In this document: positions 54,917-64,000 of the stretch, one piece after another
How the letters are laid out: the number at the start of each line of letters is the position of its first letter
Numbering within the stretch: the first letter of the stretch is position 1
Source of the DNA: Arcobacter nitrofigilis DSM 7299
GTDB taxonomy: Bacteria; Campylobacterota; Campylobacteria; Campylobacterales; Arcobacteraceae
Assembly (NCBI RefSeq): GCF_000092245.1
Contig: NC_014166.1
Coordinates: forward strand, 3,100,001-3,164,000
DNA length: 64,000 nt
Direction: 5' to 3'
Translations under genes and position numbers: made by a program
The notes under the pieces: model-generated
Databases searched by the model: none
Told to the model about the DNA's origin: nothing
The model's input: the letters and a program-made list of their open reading frames with translations, nothing else

Positions 54917-56120
54917 ATGGATTATTTCAAGCAATTTAAACAAAAGTACATGGTAGCTTTTTGGCGTCCATTACCAGCTGTAATAGCTTTAGGAGTTTTA
55001 GCAGCTTATTATTTCGGTATTACAGGTACTTATTGGGCTGTTACTGGTGAATTTACAAGATGGGGTGGTCACATCTTACAACTTTTTGGTAGACCTTAGT
55101 TCTTGGGGTTATTATAAAATCATGGGTATGCAAGGAAATAGTTTCACCCGTGTTGATGGTGTTATGATTATAGGAATGTTTGCAGGTTGTATTGCAGCAG
55201 CATTTTGGGGTAATAATGTAAAACTTAGAATGCCTGCAAGTAAAATTAGAATCTTTCAAGCCCTTTTTGGTGGTATTATCGCAGGATTTGGAGCAAGACT
55301 TGGTATGGGTTGTAACTTGGCAAGCCTTTTTACTGGTATTCCACAATTTTCACTACATGCTTGGTTATTTACTCTTGCTATGATTGTAGGTGTTTATATA
55401 GGTGCTAGAGTAACTTTATTGCCTTTTTTTCAATCTAAAATGAAAATGCAAAAAGTCTCTTGTTCTACTACTTTAAATACCGATACTAAAAATGTAAAAT
55501 CACTTTTTACAATTGGTACTCTTGTTTTTATTGCTATGATTATTTGGGCATTATATTTAATTTTTATTCAACAAACTACTAAATTAGGTATTGCGATGTT
55601 ATTTGGTGCTGGATTTGGTCTTTTAATTGCAAAAGCTCAAATTTGTTTTACATCTGCTTTTAGAGATATTTTCACAACAGGAAGAAGTCAAATGGCAGTT
55701 GCTATTATTATTGGGATGGCAGTATCTACTATTGGGGTATTTAGTTATATTATGATTGGTGTTCCACCAAAAATTATGTGGGCAGGACCAAATGCACTTA
55801 TTGGTGGTTTACTTTTTGGATTTGGAATTGTACTAGCAGGTGGTTGTGAGTGTGGTTGGATGTATAGAGCTGTTGAAGGTCAGGTGCATTTTTGGATAGT
55901 TGGAATTGGTAATGTTATTGGCTCAACGCTACTTGCATACATGTGGGACAGTTTCTCTTTATCTTTAGCAACAAGCTGGCCAAAAATCAATTTACTTCAA
56001 TCTTTTGGAAATTATGGTGGATTATTTATGAACTATATTTTCCTATTTTTACTATTTCTATTAGTCCTAAAATTAGAAAGAAACTACAGAACAACATTAA
56101 AAGAAAAGGTAACAAAATGA
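54917..56120 (+). pseudogene. yedE: YedE/YeeE-family membrane protein, interrupted by a frameshift
   Basis: Two overlapping frames encode one selenium-metabolism-type YedE transporter. The first frame (ATG 54917, TAAGGAGA upstream) encodes the N-terminus 'KYMVAFWRPLPAVIALGVLA' to 'HILQLFG' and stops at 55097-55099. The rest continues in the next frame from 'VDLSSWGYYKIMG' to TGA 56118-56120. The shift is at T5 in CTTTTTGG (55082-55089); removing one T restores the frame. The remaining ~340 residues look fully conserved, with membrane helices and conserved 'GMGCNLASLF' and 'AGGCECGWMYRAVEG' cysteine motifs. The break is probably a sequencing error in the homopolymer or a very recent mutation. 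Confidence 0.8.
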
Positions 56121-56356
56121 TAAAAAAAGATATTATTCCAGACTATCGAATTGATATGCAAGGTGAACCTTGCCCTTATCCTGCTGTTAAAACTCTTGAA
56201 GCAATGAAAGAATTGAAAGAAGGAGAAATTTTGGAGATAATAAGTGATTGTCCTCAAAGTATTCATAATATTCCCCAAGATGCAAAAAATCATGGTTATA
56301 AAGTTTTAAGTGTAGATAGTAGTGGACCAACAATCCAATACATTATTCAAAAATAA
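56117..56356 (+). CDS. yedF: TusA-like sulfurtransferase, YedF family
   Basis: This 79-residue TusA/SirA-fold protein has the active cysteine in 'EPCPYPAVKTLEAM' (CPxP motif). ATG 56117 overlaps the yedE stop as ATGA, so the longer frame from 55943 inside yedE is rejected. YedE/YedF pairs are linked to selenium or sulfur handling; YedE is a membrane permease candidate and YedF the cytoplasmic carrier. A lone second cysteine in 'SDCPQSIHN' is also typical. Confidence 0.88.
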   Translation: MIKKDIIPDYRIDMQGEPCPYPAVKTLEAMKELKEGEILEIISDCPQSIHNIPQDAKNHGYKVLSVDSSGPTIQYIIQK

Positions 56357-56429
56357 ATAACTAAATTAAATCTAAGTAATTTTTGGATATAACGTTCTTC
56401 TATTTAGAAAAAAACAAAAAAATAATAAT

Positions 56430-56453
56430 ATTGGCTATAAATAATTAGCCAAT
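56430..56453. promoter_or_regulatory. 8-bp inverted repeat between yedF and glutaminase
   Basis: ATTGGCTA-N8-TAGCCAAT is perfect. A/T runs lie upstream, but no T-tract follows on the + strand, so it may be an operator or processing site rather than a terminator. It is about 90 bases before the glutaminase start. Confidence 0.45.
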
Positions 56454-56539
56454 GTTAAAGTCGCCAAAAACTATTAAAAAATTTATTTTTTTCTAATAAT
56501 TTTGTTAAAATACTATAATACAATAAGAAAAGAGAAAAG

Positions 56540-57457
56540 ATGGATTTTAATACTATTTTACAAGAGATTCAAGAAGAGATTCAAAAGTACTTTACAAAAG
56601 GGAAATTAGCAAATTACATTCCTATGTTAACCCAAGCCAATGAGAGTGATTTTGCTATGAGTATAATAACCCTTGATAATGAAGAGCACCATATTGGGTG
56701 TAGTGATAAAAAGTTTTCTATTCAAAGTATTTCAAAAGTTTTTACTTTTACCCTAGCCCTAGAGTACTATAGCAAAGAGTTATATAAAAGAGTTGGACAT
56801 GAACCATCTGGAAATCCTTTTAATTCATTGGTTCAATTGGAATACGAAAGTGGAACTCCACGAAATCCATTTATAAATGCAGGTGCGATTGTCACAACTG
56901 ATTGTTTGACCTCAATTTACAAAAATAATGCCTTTGATGAAATTTTAGCTTTTATGAAAAAAGTTTCACATGAAGAAAATATCACTTATGATGAAGATAT
57001 TTTTATCTCTGAATTAGGACATGGTTTTCATAACTTTGCACTTATAAATCTAATGAAAAGTTATCAAAATATCAAAAATCCCATAGATGATGTGATTCAA
57101 ACATATTTTAAACAATGTTCAATCATGATGAATACAAAACAACTTGCCCACTCTATGTTATTTTTAGCAAACCATGGAAAAGATCCCTTTACAAAAGAAC
57201 AAATTATAAATGAATCAAAAGCAAAAAGAATAAACTCACTAATGCTAACTTGTGGACACTATGATGCAAGTGGTGATTTTGCCTACAGAGTTGGACTTCC
57301 TGGTAAAAGTGGTGTAGGAGGAGGAATAGTTGCAGTTGTTCCAAAGAAGATGGCAATATGTGTTTACTCACCAAAACTAAATGTACATGGAAACTCACTA
57401 ATTGGTACAAAAGCCTTAGAACTTTTTACTACTAAAACAGGGCTTTCAATTTTTTAA
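56540..57457 (+). CDS. glsA: Glutaminase
   Basis: This 305-residue serine-dependent beta-lactamase-fold glutaminase hydrolyses glutamine to glutamate and ammonia. The catalytic SxxK is in 'SIQSISKVFTF', with 'YESGTPRNPFINAGAIV' and the C-terminal 'GLPGKSGVGGGIVAVVPKKMAICVYSP' all typical. ATG 56540 has AAAAGAGAAAAG upstream. The stop codon shares the TTAA at 57454-57457 with the convergent kinase stop. Confidence 0.94.
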   Translation: MDFNTILQEIQEEIQKYFTKGKLANYIPMLTQANESDFAMSIITLDNEEHHIGCSDKKFSIQSISKVFTFTLALEYYSKELYKRVGHEPSGNPFNSLVQLEYESGTPRNPFINAGAIVTTDCLTSIYKNNAFDEILAFMKKVSHEENITYDEDIFISELGHGFHNFALINLMKSYQNIKNPIDDVIQTYFKQCSIMMNTKQLAHSMLFLANHGKDPFTKEQIINESKAKRINSLMLTCGHYDASGDFAYRVGLPGKSGVGGGIVAVVPKKMAICVYSPKLNVHGNSLIGTKALELFTTKTGLSIF

Positions 57458-59283
57458 ATAACTATTTTAAAAGACAAGCCCTCATTTTTATTTTCTGCTG
57501 TTATTTGACCATTTAGCTTTTGAGAAACTATCTCTTTAGCTAAATACAAACCTATTCCAGTAGAAGAGCTCTCAGAGAAATCTTTTTGAAAAATTCTTTT
57601 TATGATAAAATCGCTTACCCCACCTGCATTATCTTCAAACAAAATTATAGTTTTGTTTTTTGTTTTTTCTACTAAGAGATAGATAAGAGGTTTTTTAATT
57701 TTCCTTTGTTCAAAAATCTTAAAAGAATTTTCAAATAAAATCATAATAATATTTAAAAAATAGTTTTTTTCTATTTTCACTTTTAAATTATCATCACATT
57801 TGAACCTTATATCTATGAATTTTTTACTAAATTCACTATCTATAAGCTTTATAACATCACTTATTTCATCTTTTATTTTTATTTCTTCAATATTATTTTC
57901 ATCTTTGTAAAAATTTAATTGACTAAGAGCTGTCTCTTTAAGATAATTTGTGCTTTGTTTTATATTTTTAAGATTATCTTTTATAATCATATTTAAAGTA
58001 GGATCTCTGAACTCTTGGGCTATTTCTATGTGATTAACACTATTATAAATACTATTAATAGGAGTTTTCCATTGGTGAGAGATATTTACCATAGTTTGAC
58101 CTAATAAAGAGAGCTTAGAATACTCATTTAAAAGTTCGGTATTCTTTTCATGTTCTCTTCTTAATCTATATGTTGAATGTATCAAGGCAAATCCTAAGAA
58201 TAAATCTTGCCCGATAGTTCCTATTGCAAAAAAGTAATAAAATAAACTTTCAAATTTTAAATACCCAAAAAAAACTAAAATAAATACACTTATAAAAATA
58301 AAAAATATTCCATTTGAGAAAAAGTAAAAGATAGAGCCCTCTTTTTTTAATATCAATAATCTAATTGAAAATATTAAAAGAGTTAGCATTATTAAAAAAA
58401 CAAATAAACCAGTAAATTTTGTAGTAAAAAGAATATCATTATACAAAGGATAAAATATTTGTATAAAAGCAATAAATCCAAGTAAAGCTACCAAAACTTT
58501 AATAATAATCTTACTCATTTTAAATTCATCTTTTTTAATTTTAAAAAAATATAAAGGAAATAAGCCTAAAAATACCATCGCTAAAGCAGATCCTGAAAAG
58601 CCAAAAATAGTATTCAAATAAATTGGAATACCAAATTGATAAAAAAACCCTGATATTGTAAATTGATAAATTATACTAAAGATAGTAAAGAAAGCATAGA
58701 GAACATAAGATTTATTTTTCAAAAGAAAAAAAAGTATTAAAGAAAGAATAGTTGTCACACTAAAAAAACCAAAACAATAAAAATATATCAAACTTTGTTC
58801 ATGATAATAACTATTAAAATCTTCAACACTTTGTATATGCCACTTTATATCCATTGGGCTATAAGTCTTTTGTTTAATATACACCTGTGCTTTTTCATTA
58901 ACTTGGAGAGTCAAATCAAAATAAGGAACTCGAAAGTGATTATCTCGAATATTATGTACTCTAAAATCTCCTAATTTATATCTCTTTTCTATTTGATTAT
59001 TTTTTAAGATATATACATCTATTAAATCAATTCCTGCTGTTCTATTATATATCCTTTTCTTAAATATTGACTTTGTATTATTATAAAAATCAAGTTTAAT
59101 CCATACTACATCTTTGGTAGCACCTAAACTATATTTTTTTATTGGAGAAAAGACTTTATCTTTTTTAATAATTTCTTTTATGTCTAAAGATTTGTTTTTA
59201 TCAATAAAATATTTTTCATCGACAAGAACTCCTTTAGCAAAAAGCGAAGAGATAAAAATAATAAGTAATATAAAAAATTTCAC
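57454..59283 (-). CDS. 7TMR-DISM sensor histidine kinase
   Basis: This 609-residue kinase has a signal peptide (about 1-16), a periplasmic DISMED2 carbohydrate-binding-like domain (about 25-155), and seven membrane helices (about 180-380). A short HisKA-like box has phosphorylated H403 in 'NISHQWKTPIN'. The HATPase_c domain ('ILFEDNAGGVSD', 'SSSTGIGLYLAKEIV') completes it. The response regulator gene lies immediately upstream with one base between, and is surely its partner. The stop overlaps the glutaminase stop by four bases. Confidence 0.9.
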   Translation of the reverse strand: MKFFILLIIFISSLFAKGVLVDEKYFIDKNKSLDIKEIIKKDKVFSPIKKYSLGATKDVVWIKLDFYNNTKSIFKKRIYNRTAGIDLIDVYILKNNQIEKRYKLGDFRVHNIRDNHFRVPYFDLTLQVNEKAQVYIKQKTYSPMDIKWHIQSVEDFNSYYHEQSLIYFYCFGFFSVTTILSLILFFLLKNKSYVLYAFFTIFSIIYQFTISGFFYQFGIPIYLNTIFGFSGSALAMVFLGLFPLYFFKIKKDEFKMSKIIIKVLVALLGFIAFIQIFYPLYNDILFTTKFTGLFVFLIMLTLLIFSIRLLILKKEGSIFYFFSNGIFFIFISVFILVFFGYLKFESLFYYFFAIGTIGQDLFLGFALIHSTYRLRREHEKNTELLNEYSKLSLLGQTMVNISHQWKTPINSIYNSVNHIEIAQEFRDPTLNMIIKDNLKNIKQSTNYLKETALSQLNFYKDENNIEEIKIKDEISDVIKLIDSEFSKKFIDIRFKCDDNLKVKIEKNYFLNIIMILFENSFKIFEQRKIKKPLIYLLVEKTKNKTIILFEDNAGGVSDFIIKRIFQKDFSESSSTGIGLYLAKEIVSQKLNGQITAENKNEGLSFKIVI

Positions 59284-59284
59284 T

Positions 59285-59959
59285 TTATTTTTTCACCATA
59301 TATCCTATATCTTTTATGTTTTCTATAAATTTAATCGGTAGTTTTTTATTTATTTTATAAATTAAAGATATCAATGATTTTTGATTTTGAGAATCTAAAA
59401 TATTCAATAATTCATCATAATTAACAACTTGATTTACTCTTTTTAGAAGATGCTCTATAATTTTTATCTCATAAGAGGTAAGTTTGTATTCTCTTCCTTC
59501 CTCAAAGATTATTTTTTTTGCTCTATCATAATAACAAGTTTGCGAAATCTGATATTTTAATAAACTCTTCTTTTCAATGTTATTTACAAATCTATTTAAA
59601 ACATTTTTTAATATATCTAACTCATAAGGTTTAATAATATAGTCTAAAAGATTTAATGAAATAGCATTTTTAAGTTTAATCTTATCATCATATGAGCTCA
59701 TTATAAATGCAGATACTTCATCATCAGTCTCTCTAATTTTTGACAAAAATTCATATCCATTCATAATAGGCATATCATAATCTACTATTAATAAATGACA
59801 TTCATTTTTAAAATAAGTTTCTAAGGCTTCTTTTCCATTATTTGATATAAATACATTTTTAAAATAGTATTGCAATATTTTTTTTAGACTTTCACAAGCT
59901 TTTATATCGTCATCAACATATAAAACATTTAGTTCTTTTAAAATACTTAAGTTATTCAT
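59285..59959 (-). CDS. OmpR-type response regulator
   Basis: This 224-residue regulator has a receiver domain (about 8-125) with acidic pocket 'VDDD', phospho-acceptor D60 in 'IVDYDMP', T/S switch 'IMSSYDD' and lysine 'IKPYE'. The C-terminal winged-helix domain (about 145-224) starts 'GREYKLTSYEIKIIEHLL' and lacks some of the typical wing residues, but keeps the 'LISLIYKINKKL..IENIKDIGYMV' end. It is first in the operon with the 7TM kinase. Targets are unknown. Confidence 0.88.
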   Translation of the reverse strand: MNNLSILKELNVLYVDDDIKACESLKKILQYYFKNVFISNNGKEALETYFKNECHLLIVDYDMPIMNGYEFLSKIRETDDEVSAFIMSSYDDKIKLKNAISLNLLDYIIKPYELDILKNVLNRFVNNIEKKSLLKYQISQTCYYDRAKKIIFEEGREYKLTSYEIKIIEHLLKRVNQVVNYDELLNILDSQNQKSLISLIYKINKKLPIKFIENIKDIGYMVKK

Positions 59960-60021
59960 CTAAAAATTTTACCATCTTAAAACTAATTTTAACTCAACAA
60001 AAAAATTTAATGCTCTATTTA

Positions 60022-60050
60022 TTGATTTTGTGTTGATTTTGTCATGATAA
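60022..60050 (+). promoter_or_regulatory. Candidate tpsA promoter
   Basis: TTGATT (60022-60027), 17 bases, then TGATAA (60045-60050) lies about 30 bases before the tpsA start. It is a moderate sigma-70 match. Confidence 0.4.
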
Positions 60051-60081
60051 AATGTTAAAAATATTTTATTAAGGAAAATAT

Positions 60082-62598
60082 ATGAAAAGATTAATAGACT
60101 TTAGCTCAAGGTTTAGAATCCTAAAAGGTGGAAAGATAAGCATGGTAGTATCAGCTCTATTAGCTAGTACTACTATCTCTTATGCCTCTCCTAGTGGTGG
60201 AGTAGTTACAAGTGGAACTGCAAATATCTCTCAAAGTGGAAATACCACAAACATAAACCAATCTACTCATAAAGCAACTATTAATTGGAACAAATTTAAC
60301 ATTTCTAAAAATGAAACAGTAAACTTCAATCAACCAAATGCAAGTTCAATTACATTAAACAGAGTAATAGGAAATGAAAGAAGTGTTATCAATGGAGCAC
60401 TTAATGCCAATGGTCAAGTTTGGATATTAAACTCAAATGGAGTTTTATTTGGTAAAAATGCTAGTATTAATACAGCTGGTTTATTAGCAACTACAGCCAA
60501 ACTCTCTGATAATGATTTTAATATAGGAAACTATAACTTTAAAAACACATCTACAAACTCAGTTATAAACTTAGGAACAATAAATATCTCAAATGAAGCC
60601 TATGCAATATTAGCTGGAAAAGAAGTAACAAATGAAGGAAGTATAAAAGCAGTAAAAGGAAAAATACATTTAGTAGGAGCAGATGAATATTCTATAAACC
60701 TAAATGGTAATTCTTTATTAAACCTAACAGTAAAAAAAGGTATTTTAGATTCTATAGTAAAAAACAGTGGTTCTATAAAAGCAGATGCAGGAGAAATATA
60801 TCTTACTACAAATGCCGTTAATGAATTACTAAAAGGCGTTGTTAATAATACAGGAGTTATTGAAGCTAATTCAATGGGTGAATTAACTGGTAAGGTTGAA
60901 CTCTTTGCCCATGGTGGTGAAGCTCAAGTTGGTGGAAGTATTAGTGCTACTGATGGGTTTGTGGAAACTTCGGGGAAAGATTTTACTTTTGATGGTGCAA
61001 ATATTATTACAAGTAATTGGCTTATTGACCCTGTTGATATTACTATTGATGCTGCCCTTGCAACAGCAATACAAAATGCTTTAGATACAGCAGATGTAAC
61101 TATAACTACTGATGGAAGTAATACTCCTGATACAAGTAATACAGGAACAAATAGTGAAAGTGCAGGAGAGGGGGATATTACTGTTAATAGTGACATTACT
61201 TGGAGCAGTGCTAAGACATTAACACTTAGTGCAGCAAATAACATTAATGTAAATAATAACATTAAAAGCAGTAGCACAGATAATGGAGCAGGAGTTATTT
61301 TCTTATTTGGACAGAAAAGTGCAAATGGTGATACAAACACATATTCTATTAAAGATGGAGTAGCAGTAAATGCAAAATCAGTTCAATGGAGAAAAGGGAG
61401 TGATAAAACCAGCTTAAGATATGCTATTGTAGATGGAGCTGTTTTTCTTGGTAATAATTATATTGAACTAGGGATTAATAAAAATGGTGGTTTTGGAACA
61501 GTGGATAGTACAGGTACTAAAGCAATTCCAACTCCAAGCTTATTTTTTGGTCGACAAGCGGGTAATGGAATTGGAATGGTAGGAGATGCTGATGGATTTA
61601 ATTCAGGCAAAGACTTAAGAATAGATTATTTTTTACCAGGCACTCCTTATGAAGGATTTAGTGTAAGTTATGATGGAAAAAGTGAACAAAAATGGAATTA
61701 TACGGCAAATGGCACAACTACTATAGAATTATTAGGTATAGATAGTGATGGTCTTATTCAAGCAAAGACAACAAGTAAGCTTGGTGATTTAGAAATTGAA
61801 CAAACTATTTCACTAGATTTAGATAGTCGAAAATTTAATAATAAAGTTTCTCTTTCAAATACTGGAACTTCAGATATAAGTAATGTTGTATTTACAAGAA
61901 GTGTTGACCCAGATAATACTCAAGATATGGGTGGTGACTATGCTACTATAAATAAAATAGAAAAACTTATATCTGCTGGAGATTCAGTAACCGCAGTAAG
62001 TGCAACTAGTATAAAAGGTGATGCATATGAAAAAAGCGCTGGTAATCAAACAAAAATTATTTATTCTACTTCCAATTCAGCAGTAAAAGTAGGATATGGA
62101 AAAGCCTTCTTTGACGGAACTATAGCGGGTATGACATCCTCATCCAATGCACTTTCTAATGGTGATACTAAAACTGCTGACGAGGGTATAGGTCTTATTT
62201 ATTCTATCCCCACATTAGTAAAGGGTACAACATCATCTTTTAATTACTTGACATACTTAACCAACCAAAATATCTTTGGAACACCAACAGCAACAGAAAC
62301 ACCAACAAATAACAATGAAATACAAAAGGTAATTACAACAATTAGCAATAAGAACTTAATCAAATTTGATACACCAAAGGCCTTTAACTTAAATTTAGCG
62401 TCACCTAATTCAAATGTAGCTTTAAATACTAATATTAAACCCACAACACAAGTATCCCTTTCAGAACTTAAAAAAGATAATTCAGGTGATATAAGAGTAC
62501 CTTTATCTTCTAATTCAATAATAGATTTAGTAAATGGTGGAGTGAAACTTCCAGAGGGTGTTGAACAATTATTTTATGTAGAAAATGAAGCGAAATAA
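60082..62598 (+). CDS. Two-partner secretion exoprotein (TpsA, filamentous haemagglutinin-like)
   Basis: This 838-residue secreted protein has a long signal peptide (about 1-36). The TPS haemagglutination domain (about 40-300) contains 'RVIGNERSVINGALNANGQVWILNSNGVLFGKNASINTAGLLATTA'. A stretch of short Asn/Gly/Thr repeats follows, then a more compact section (about 470-720) with '(F)TRSVDPDNTQDMGGDYATINKIE' that does not look like beta-helix repeats. The tail ends 'NGGVKLPEGVEQLFYVE'. It is secreted by the TpsB pore encoded 8 bases downstream. It is short for the family, and may act as an adhesin or surface-bound enzyme. Confidence 0.85.
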   Translation: MKRLIDFSSRFRILKGGKISMVVSALLASTTISYASPSGGVVTSGTANISQSGNTTNINQSTHKATINWNKFNISKNETVNFNQPNASSITLNRVIGNERSVINGALNANGQVWILNSNGVLFGKNASINTAGLLATTAKLSDNDFNIGNYNFKNTSTNSVINLGTINISNEAYAILAGKEVTNEGSIKAVKGKIHLVGADEYSINLNGNSLLNLTVKKGILDSIVKNSGSIKADAGEIYLTTNAVNELLKGVVNNTGVIEANSMGELTGKVELFAHGGEAQVGGSISATDGFVETSGKDFTFDGANIITSNWLIDPVDITIDAALATAIQNALDTADVTITTDGSNTPDTSNTGTNSESAGEGDITVNSDITWSSAKTLTLSAANNINVNNNIKSSSTDNGAGVIFLFGQKSANGDTNTYSIKDGVAVNAKSVQWRKGSDKTSLRYAIVDGAVFLGNNYIELGINKNGGFGTVDSTGTKAIPTPSLFFGRQAGNGIGMVGDADGFNSGKDLRIDYFLPGTPYEGFSVSYDGKSEQKWNYTANGTTTIELLGIDSDGLIQAKTTSKLGDLEIEQTISLDLDSRKFNNKVSLSNTGTSDISNVVFTRSVDPDNTQDMGGDYATINKIEKLISAGDSVTAVSATSIKGDAYEKSAGNQTKIIYSTSNSAVKVGYGKAFFDGTIAGMTSSSNALSNGDTKTADEGIGLIYSIPTLVKGTTSSFNYLTYLTNQNIFGTPTATETPTNNNEIQKVITTISNKNLIKFDTPKAFNLNLASPNSNVALNTNIKPTTQVSLSELKKDNSGDIRVPLSSNSIIDLVNGGVKLPEGVEQLFYVENEAK

Positions 62599-62606
62599 GG
62601 AACAAT

Positions 62607-64000
62607 ATGAAAAGAATAACTAAATTAATAATATTATCTCTAATAACAGCAAGTTCACTCTTTGCCGCAACTCCAAATATAGGAGATGCAGTAAAACAAA
62701 TACAAGTCCCAAAAGAAGTAAAACAAAAAAAGACTCCTTTAGTGGAAATTGGAGGAGTAAAAAAATATGCTCCTATTATGAAAGATGATAAAAGTGGTAA
62801 AACTATATTTGTAAAGAGTTTTAAAATAGAAGGTGCTATTCATCTAAAAGAATCTACCTTACAAAATCTAATCTCTTCATATATGGGAAAAAATCTAAAC
62901 TTTAACCAACTACAAGAAGTAACATCAATCGTCACAAAATATTATAGAAGTAAAAAATACTTTGTTGCACGAGCATATTTACCTGTACAAGATATAAATA
63001 AGAATAATGGAGTAATTACTATTACTATTATTGAAGGTAATTATGGAAAGTTTAATTTAAAAAACAACTCTTTAGTTAAAGATAGTATTGTTCAAGGTAT
63101 GTTAGATGATGCAAAAAGGGATAATATAGTTTCTACTAATACTTTAGAGCGAGCAATGTTAATTATTAATGACACTCCAGGTGTAAAAGTAACTAGTGCT
63201 GATGTTATGCCAGGAGCTGATGTAGGAACTTCTGATTTCTCTATTACAACAGAAAAAACAAAAAGATTTGATGGATATATTTTAGCTGACAATTATGGAA
63301 GTAGATATACAGGTAAAAATAGAATCATGGCTGGGGTTAATATTAACTCACCTTTTAAAATAGGAGATAAAATATCATTAAGTGGTCTATTAAGTAATAA
63401 GACTGATTTAAAAAATGGAAGAGTAGCATATTCAGCTCCATTGATGTCAAATGGATTAAGAGGAGAACTAAGTTATTCTAAAACTACTTATGCTTTAGGA
63501 GATAAATATTCAAGTCTTGATGCAAAGGGTAATTCTACAGCTTTAGATGCTACTTTTACTTATCCAATTATACGAACAAGACTGGAGAATTTAAATGCTT
63601 CATTAAATATTGCAAAAAAGAATTTAAAAGATGAAATTAATGCTCAAGATGATACAACAAAAAAAGATGTTAAATCTTTAAGCTTAGGATTAGACTATGA
63701 TAAGAGTTATTTAGCATTTAATCTTCCTTCTACTTCTAAAGTTAGTTTTAATTATACCTATGGGAAGTTAAGCTTTGATGATGCTAGTAAAGAATCTGAT
63801 GATAAAGCAGGAGCTAATACAAATGGTAATTATTCTAAAATTAATTTAGATTTATCAAATAGTATTGACTTAACTAATAAGTTATCATTAAACACTTCAT
63901 TAAACTTACAATATGCCCTAGCACATAAAAACCTAGATGGAAGTGAAGATTTATCTATAGGAGGAGCTTATGGGGTTAAGTTATATCCAGATAGTGAAGT
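62607..64000 (+). CDS. Two-partner secretion outer-membrane transporter (TpsB, ShlB/FhaC family), 3' end outside window
   Basis: ATG 62607 has AAGGAACA upstream, and the frame stays open to the last base (about 464 residues present). A signal peptide (about 1-20) precedes POTRA-like modules ('FVKSFKIEGAIHLKESTLQNLI', 'VITITIIEGNYGKFNL') and the start of the 16-strand barrel ('GYILADNYGSRYTGKNRIMAGVNINSPF', 'AYGVKLYPDSE'). It exports the TpsA protein encoded upstream. The truncation is only due to the window end. Confidence 0.9.
   Translation, partial: MKRITKLIILSLITASSLFAATPNIGDAVKQIQVPKEVKQKKTPLVEIGGVKKYAPIMKDDKSGKTIFVKSFKIEGAIHLKESTLQNLISSYMGKNLNFNQLQEVTSIVTKYYRSKKYFVARAYLPVQDINKNNGVITITIIEGNYGKFNLKNNSLVKDSIVQGMLDDAKRDNIVSTNTLERAMLIINDTPGVKVTSADVMPGADVGTSDFSITTEKTKRFDGYILADNYGSRYTGKNRIMAGVNINSPFKIGDKISLSGLLSNKTDLKNGRVAYSAPLMSNGLRGELSYSKTTYALGDKYSSLDAKGNSTALDATFTYPIIRTRLENLNASLNIAKKNLKDEINAQDDTTKKDVKSLSLGLDYDKSYLAFNLPSTSKVSFNYTYGKLSFDDASKESDDKAGANTNGNYSKINLDLSNSIDLTNKLSLNTSLNLQYALAHKNLDGSEDLSIGGAYGVKLYPDSE

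Noticed and set aside
55082-55099. Programmed +1 frameshift as in prfB
   Set aside because: There is no stop codon in the A site at the slip point and no internal Shine-Dalgarno at the usual distance, so a homopolymer error or mutation is simpler.
55047-56120. Second yedE frame read as an independent gene starting at 55047
   Set aside because: Its first ~15 residues are out-of-frame translation of the conserved N-terminal region. The real start is ATG 54917 in the other frame.
60924-61340. 138-codon antisense frame inside tpsA
   Set aside because: It is a shadow of the repetitive low-complexity tpsA coding strand. It has no ribosome site, and the product is a biased hydrophobic stretch.
1-64000. 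CRISPR arrays, tRNA or rRNA genes, integrase or transposase genes
   Set aside because: I looked for regularly spaced direct repeats, cloverleaf-like GC-rich blocks and transposase motifs and saw none. The GC-richer block at 10.1-10.4 kb does not fold as a tRNA.

Overview
The window is strongly AT-rich and gene-dense on both strands. Its gene content points to a free-living Campylobacterota bacterium, most likely of the Arcobacter group. The clues are a CetB/Aer-type PAS protein next to a chemoreceptor, many sensory proteins, ferredoxin-type sulfite reductase, HrcA/CIRCE heat-shock control, and short genes with AAGGA-type ribosome binding sites. The species cannot be named from the sequence alone. 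I see no rRNA, tRNA, CRISPR array, transposase or phage genes.

Layout. 0-5.7 kb: end of an MFS transporter, a thiamine-diphosphate enzyme/aldehyde dehydrogenase operon (- strand), a phosphoglycolate phosphatase, a DUF4405 membrane protein and an unknown protein. 5.8-9.2 kb: a double periplasmic-binding-domain diguanylate cyclase, an ABM-fold protein, a tiny coupled gene and a PlsC acyltransferase. 9.3-12.1 kb: an accessory patch with a HepT/MntA toxin-antitoxin pair and three unknown membrane proteins, bracketed by two structured inverted-repeat elements. 12.1-15.5 kb: a BaiN-like flavoprotein and a MoxR-like ATPase/VWA pair. 15.6-21.7 kb: a complete RND efflux operon and a cupin. 21.9-30.8 kb: an assimilatory sulfur regulon (metY, Rrf2 regulator, cysK, DUF2061, cysH, cysD, cysN, sulfite reductase, cysteine-desulfurase-like enzyme). 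30.9-36.8 kb: an organic-phosphate group (PhoX-like lipoprotein, phytase-like esterase, di-haem protein, metallophosphoesterase). 37-39.6 kb: a split energy-taxis receptor.

39.7-48.5 kb holds the most striking system. Five genes on two convergent strands encode two transglutaminase-like proteins (one fused to DUF2126), two circularly permuted ATP-grasp proteins and two alpha-E domains. One ATP-grasp and one alpha-E are fused. This is a predicted amidoligase/peptidase pathway whose product is, to my knowledge, unknown. 48.8-52.7 kb: an hsp20 gene under tandem CIRCE operators, a sensor kinase whose H-box histidine is replaced by asparagine, its periplasmic binding partner, and two unlisted 31-35 residue membrane peptides that resemble each other and flank the kinase locus.

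52.8-64 kb: typA, a yedE gene broken by a one-base frameshift with its yedF partner, glutaminase, a 7TM-DISM histidine kinase/response regulator pair, and a two-partner secretion locus (tpsA complete, tpsB running off the end).

The genes form several coherent units: sulfate to cysteine/homocysteine conversion under an Rrf2 repressor candidate, phosphate scavenging in the envelope, taxis and second-messenger signalling, and envelope export. The less understood parts are the ATP-grasp/alpha-E/transglutaminase cluster, the paired mini-proteins, and the palindromic elements at 10.1-12.1 kb.
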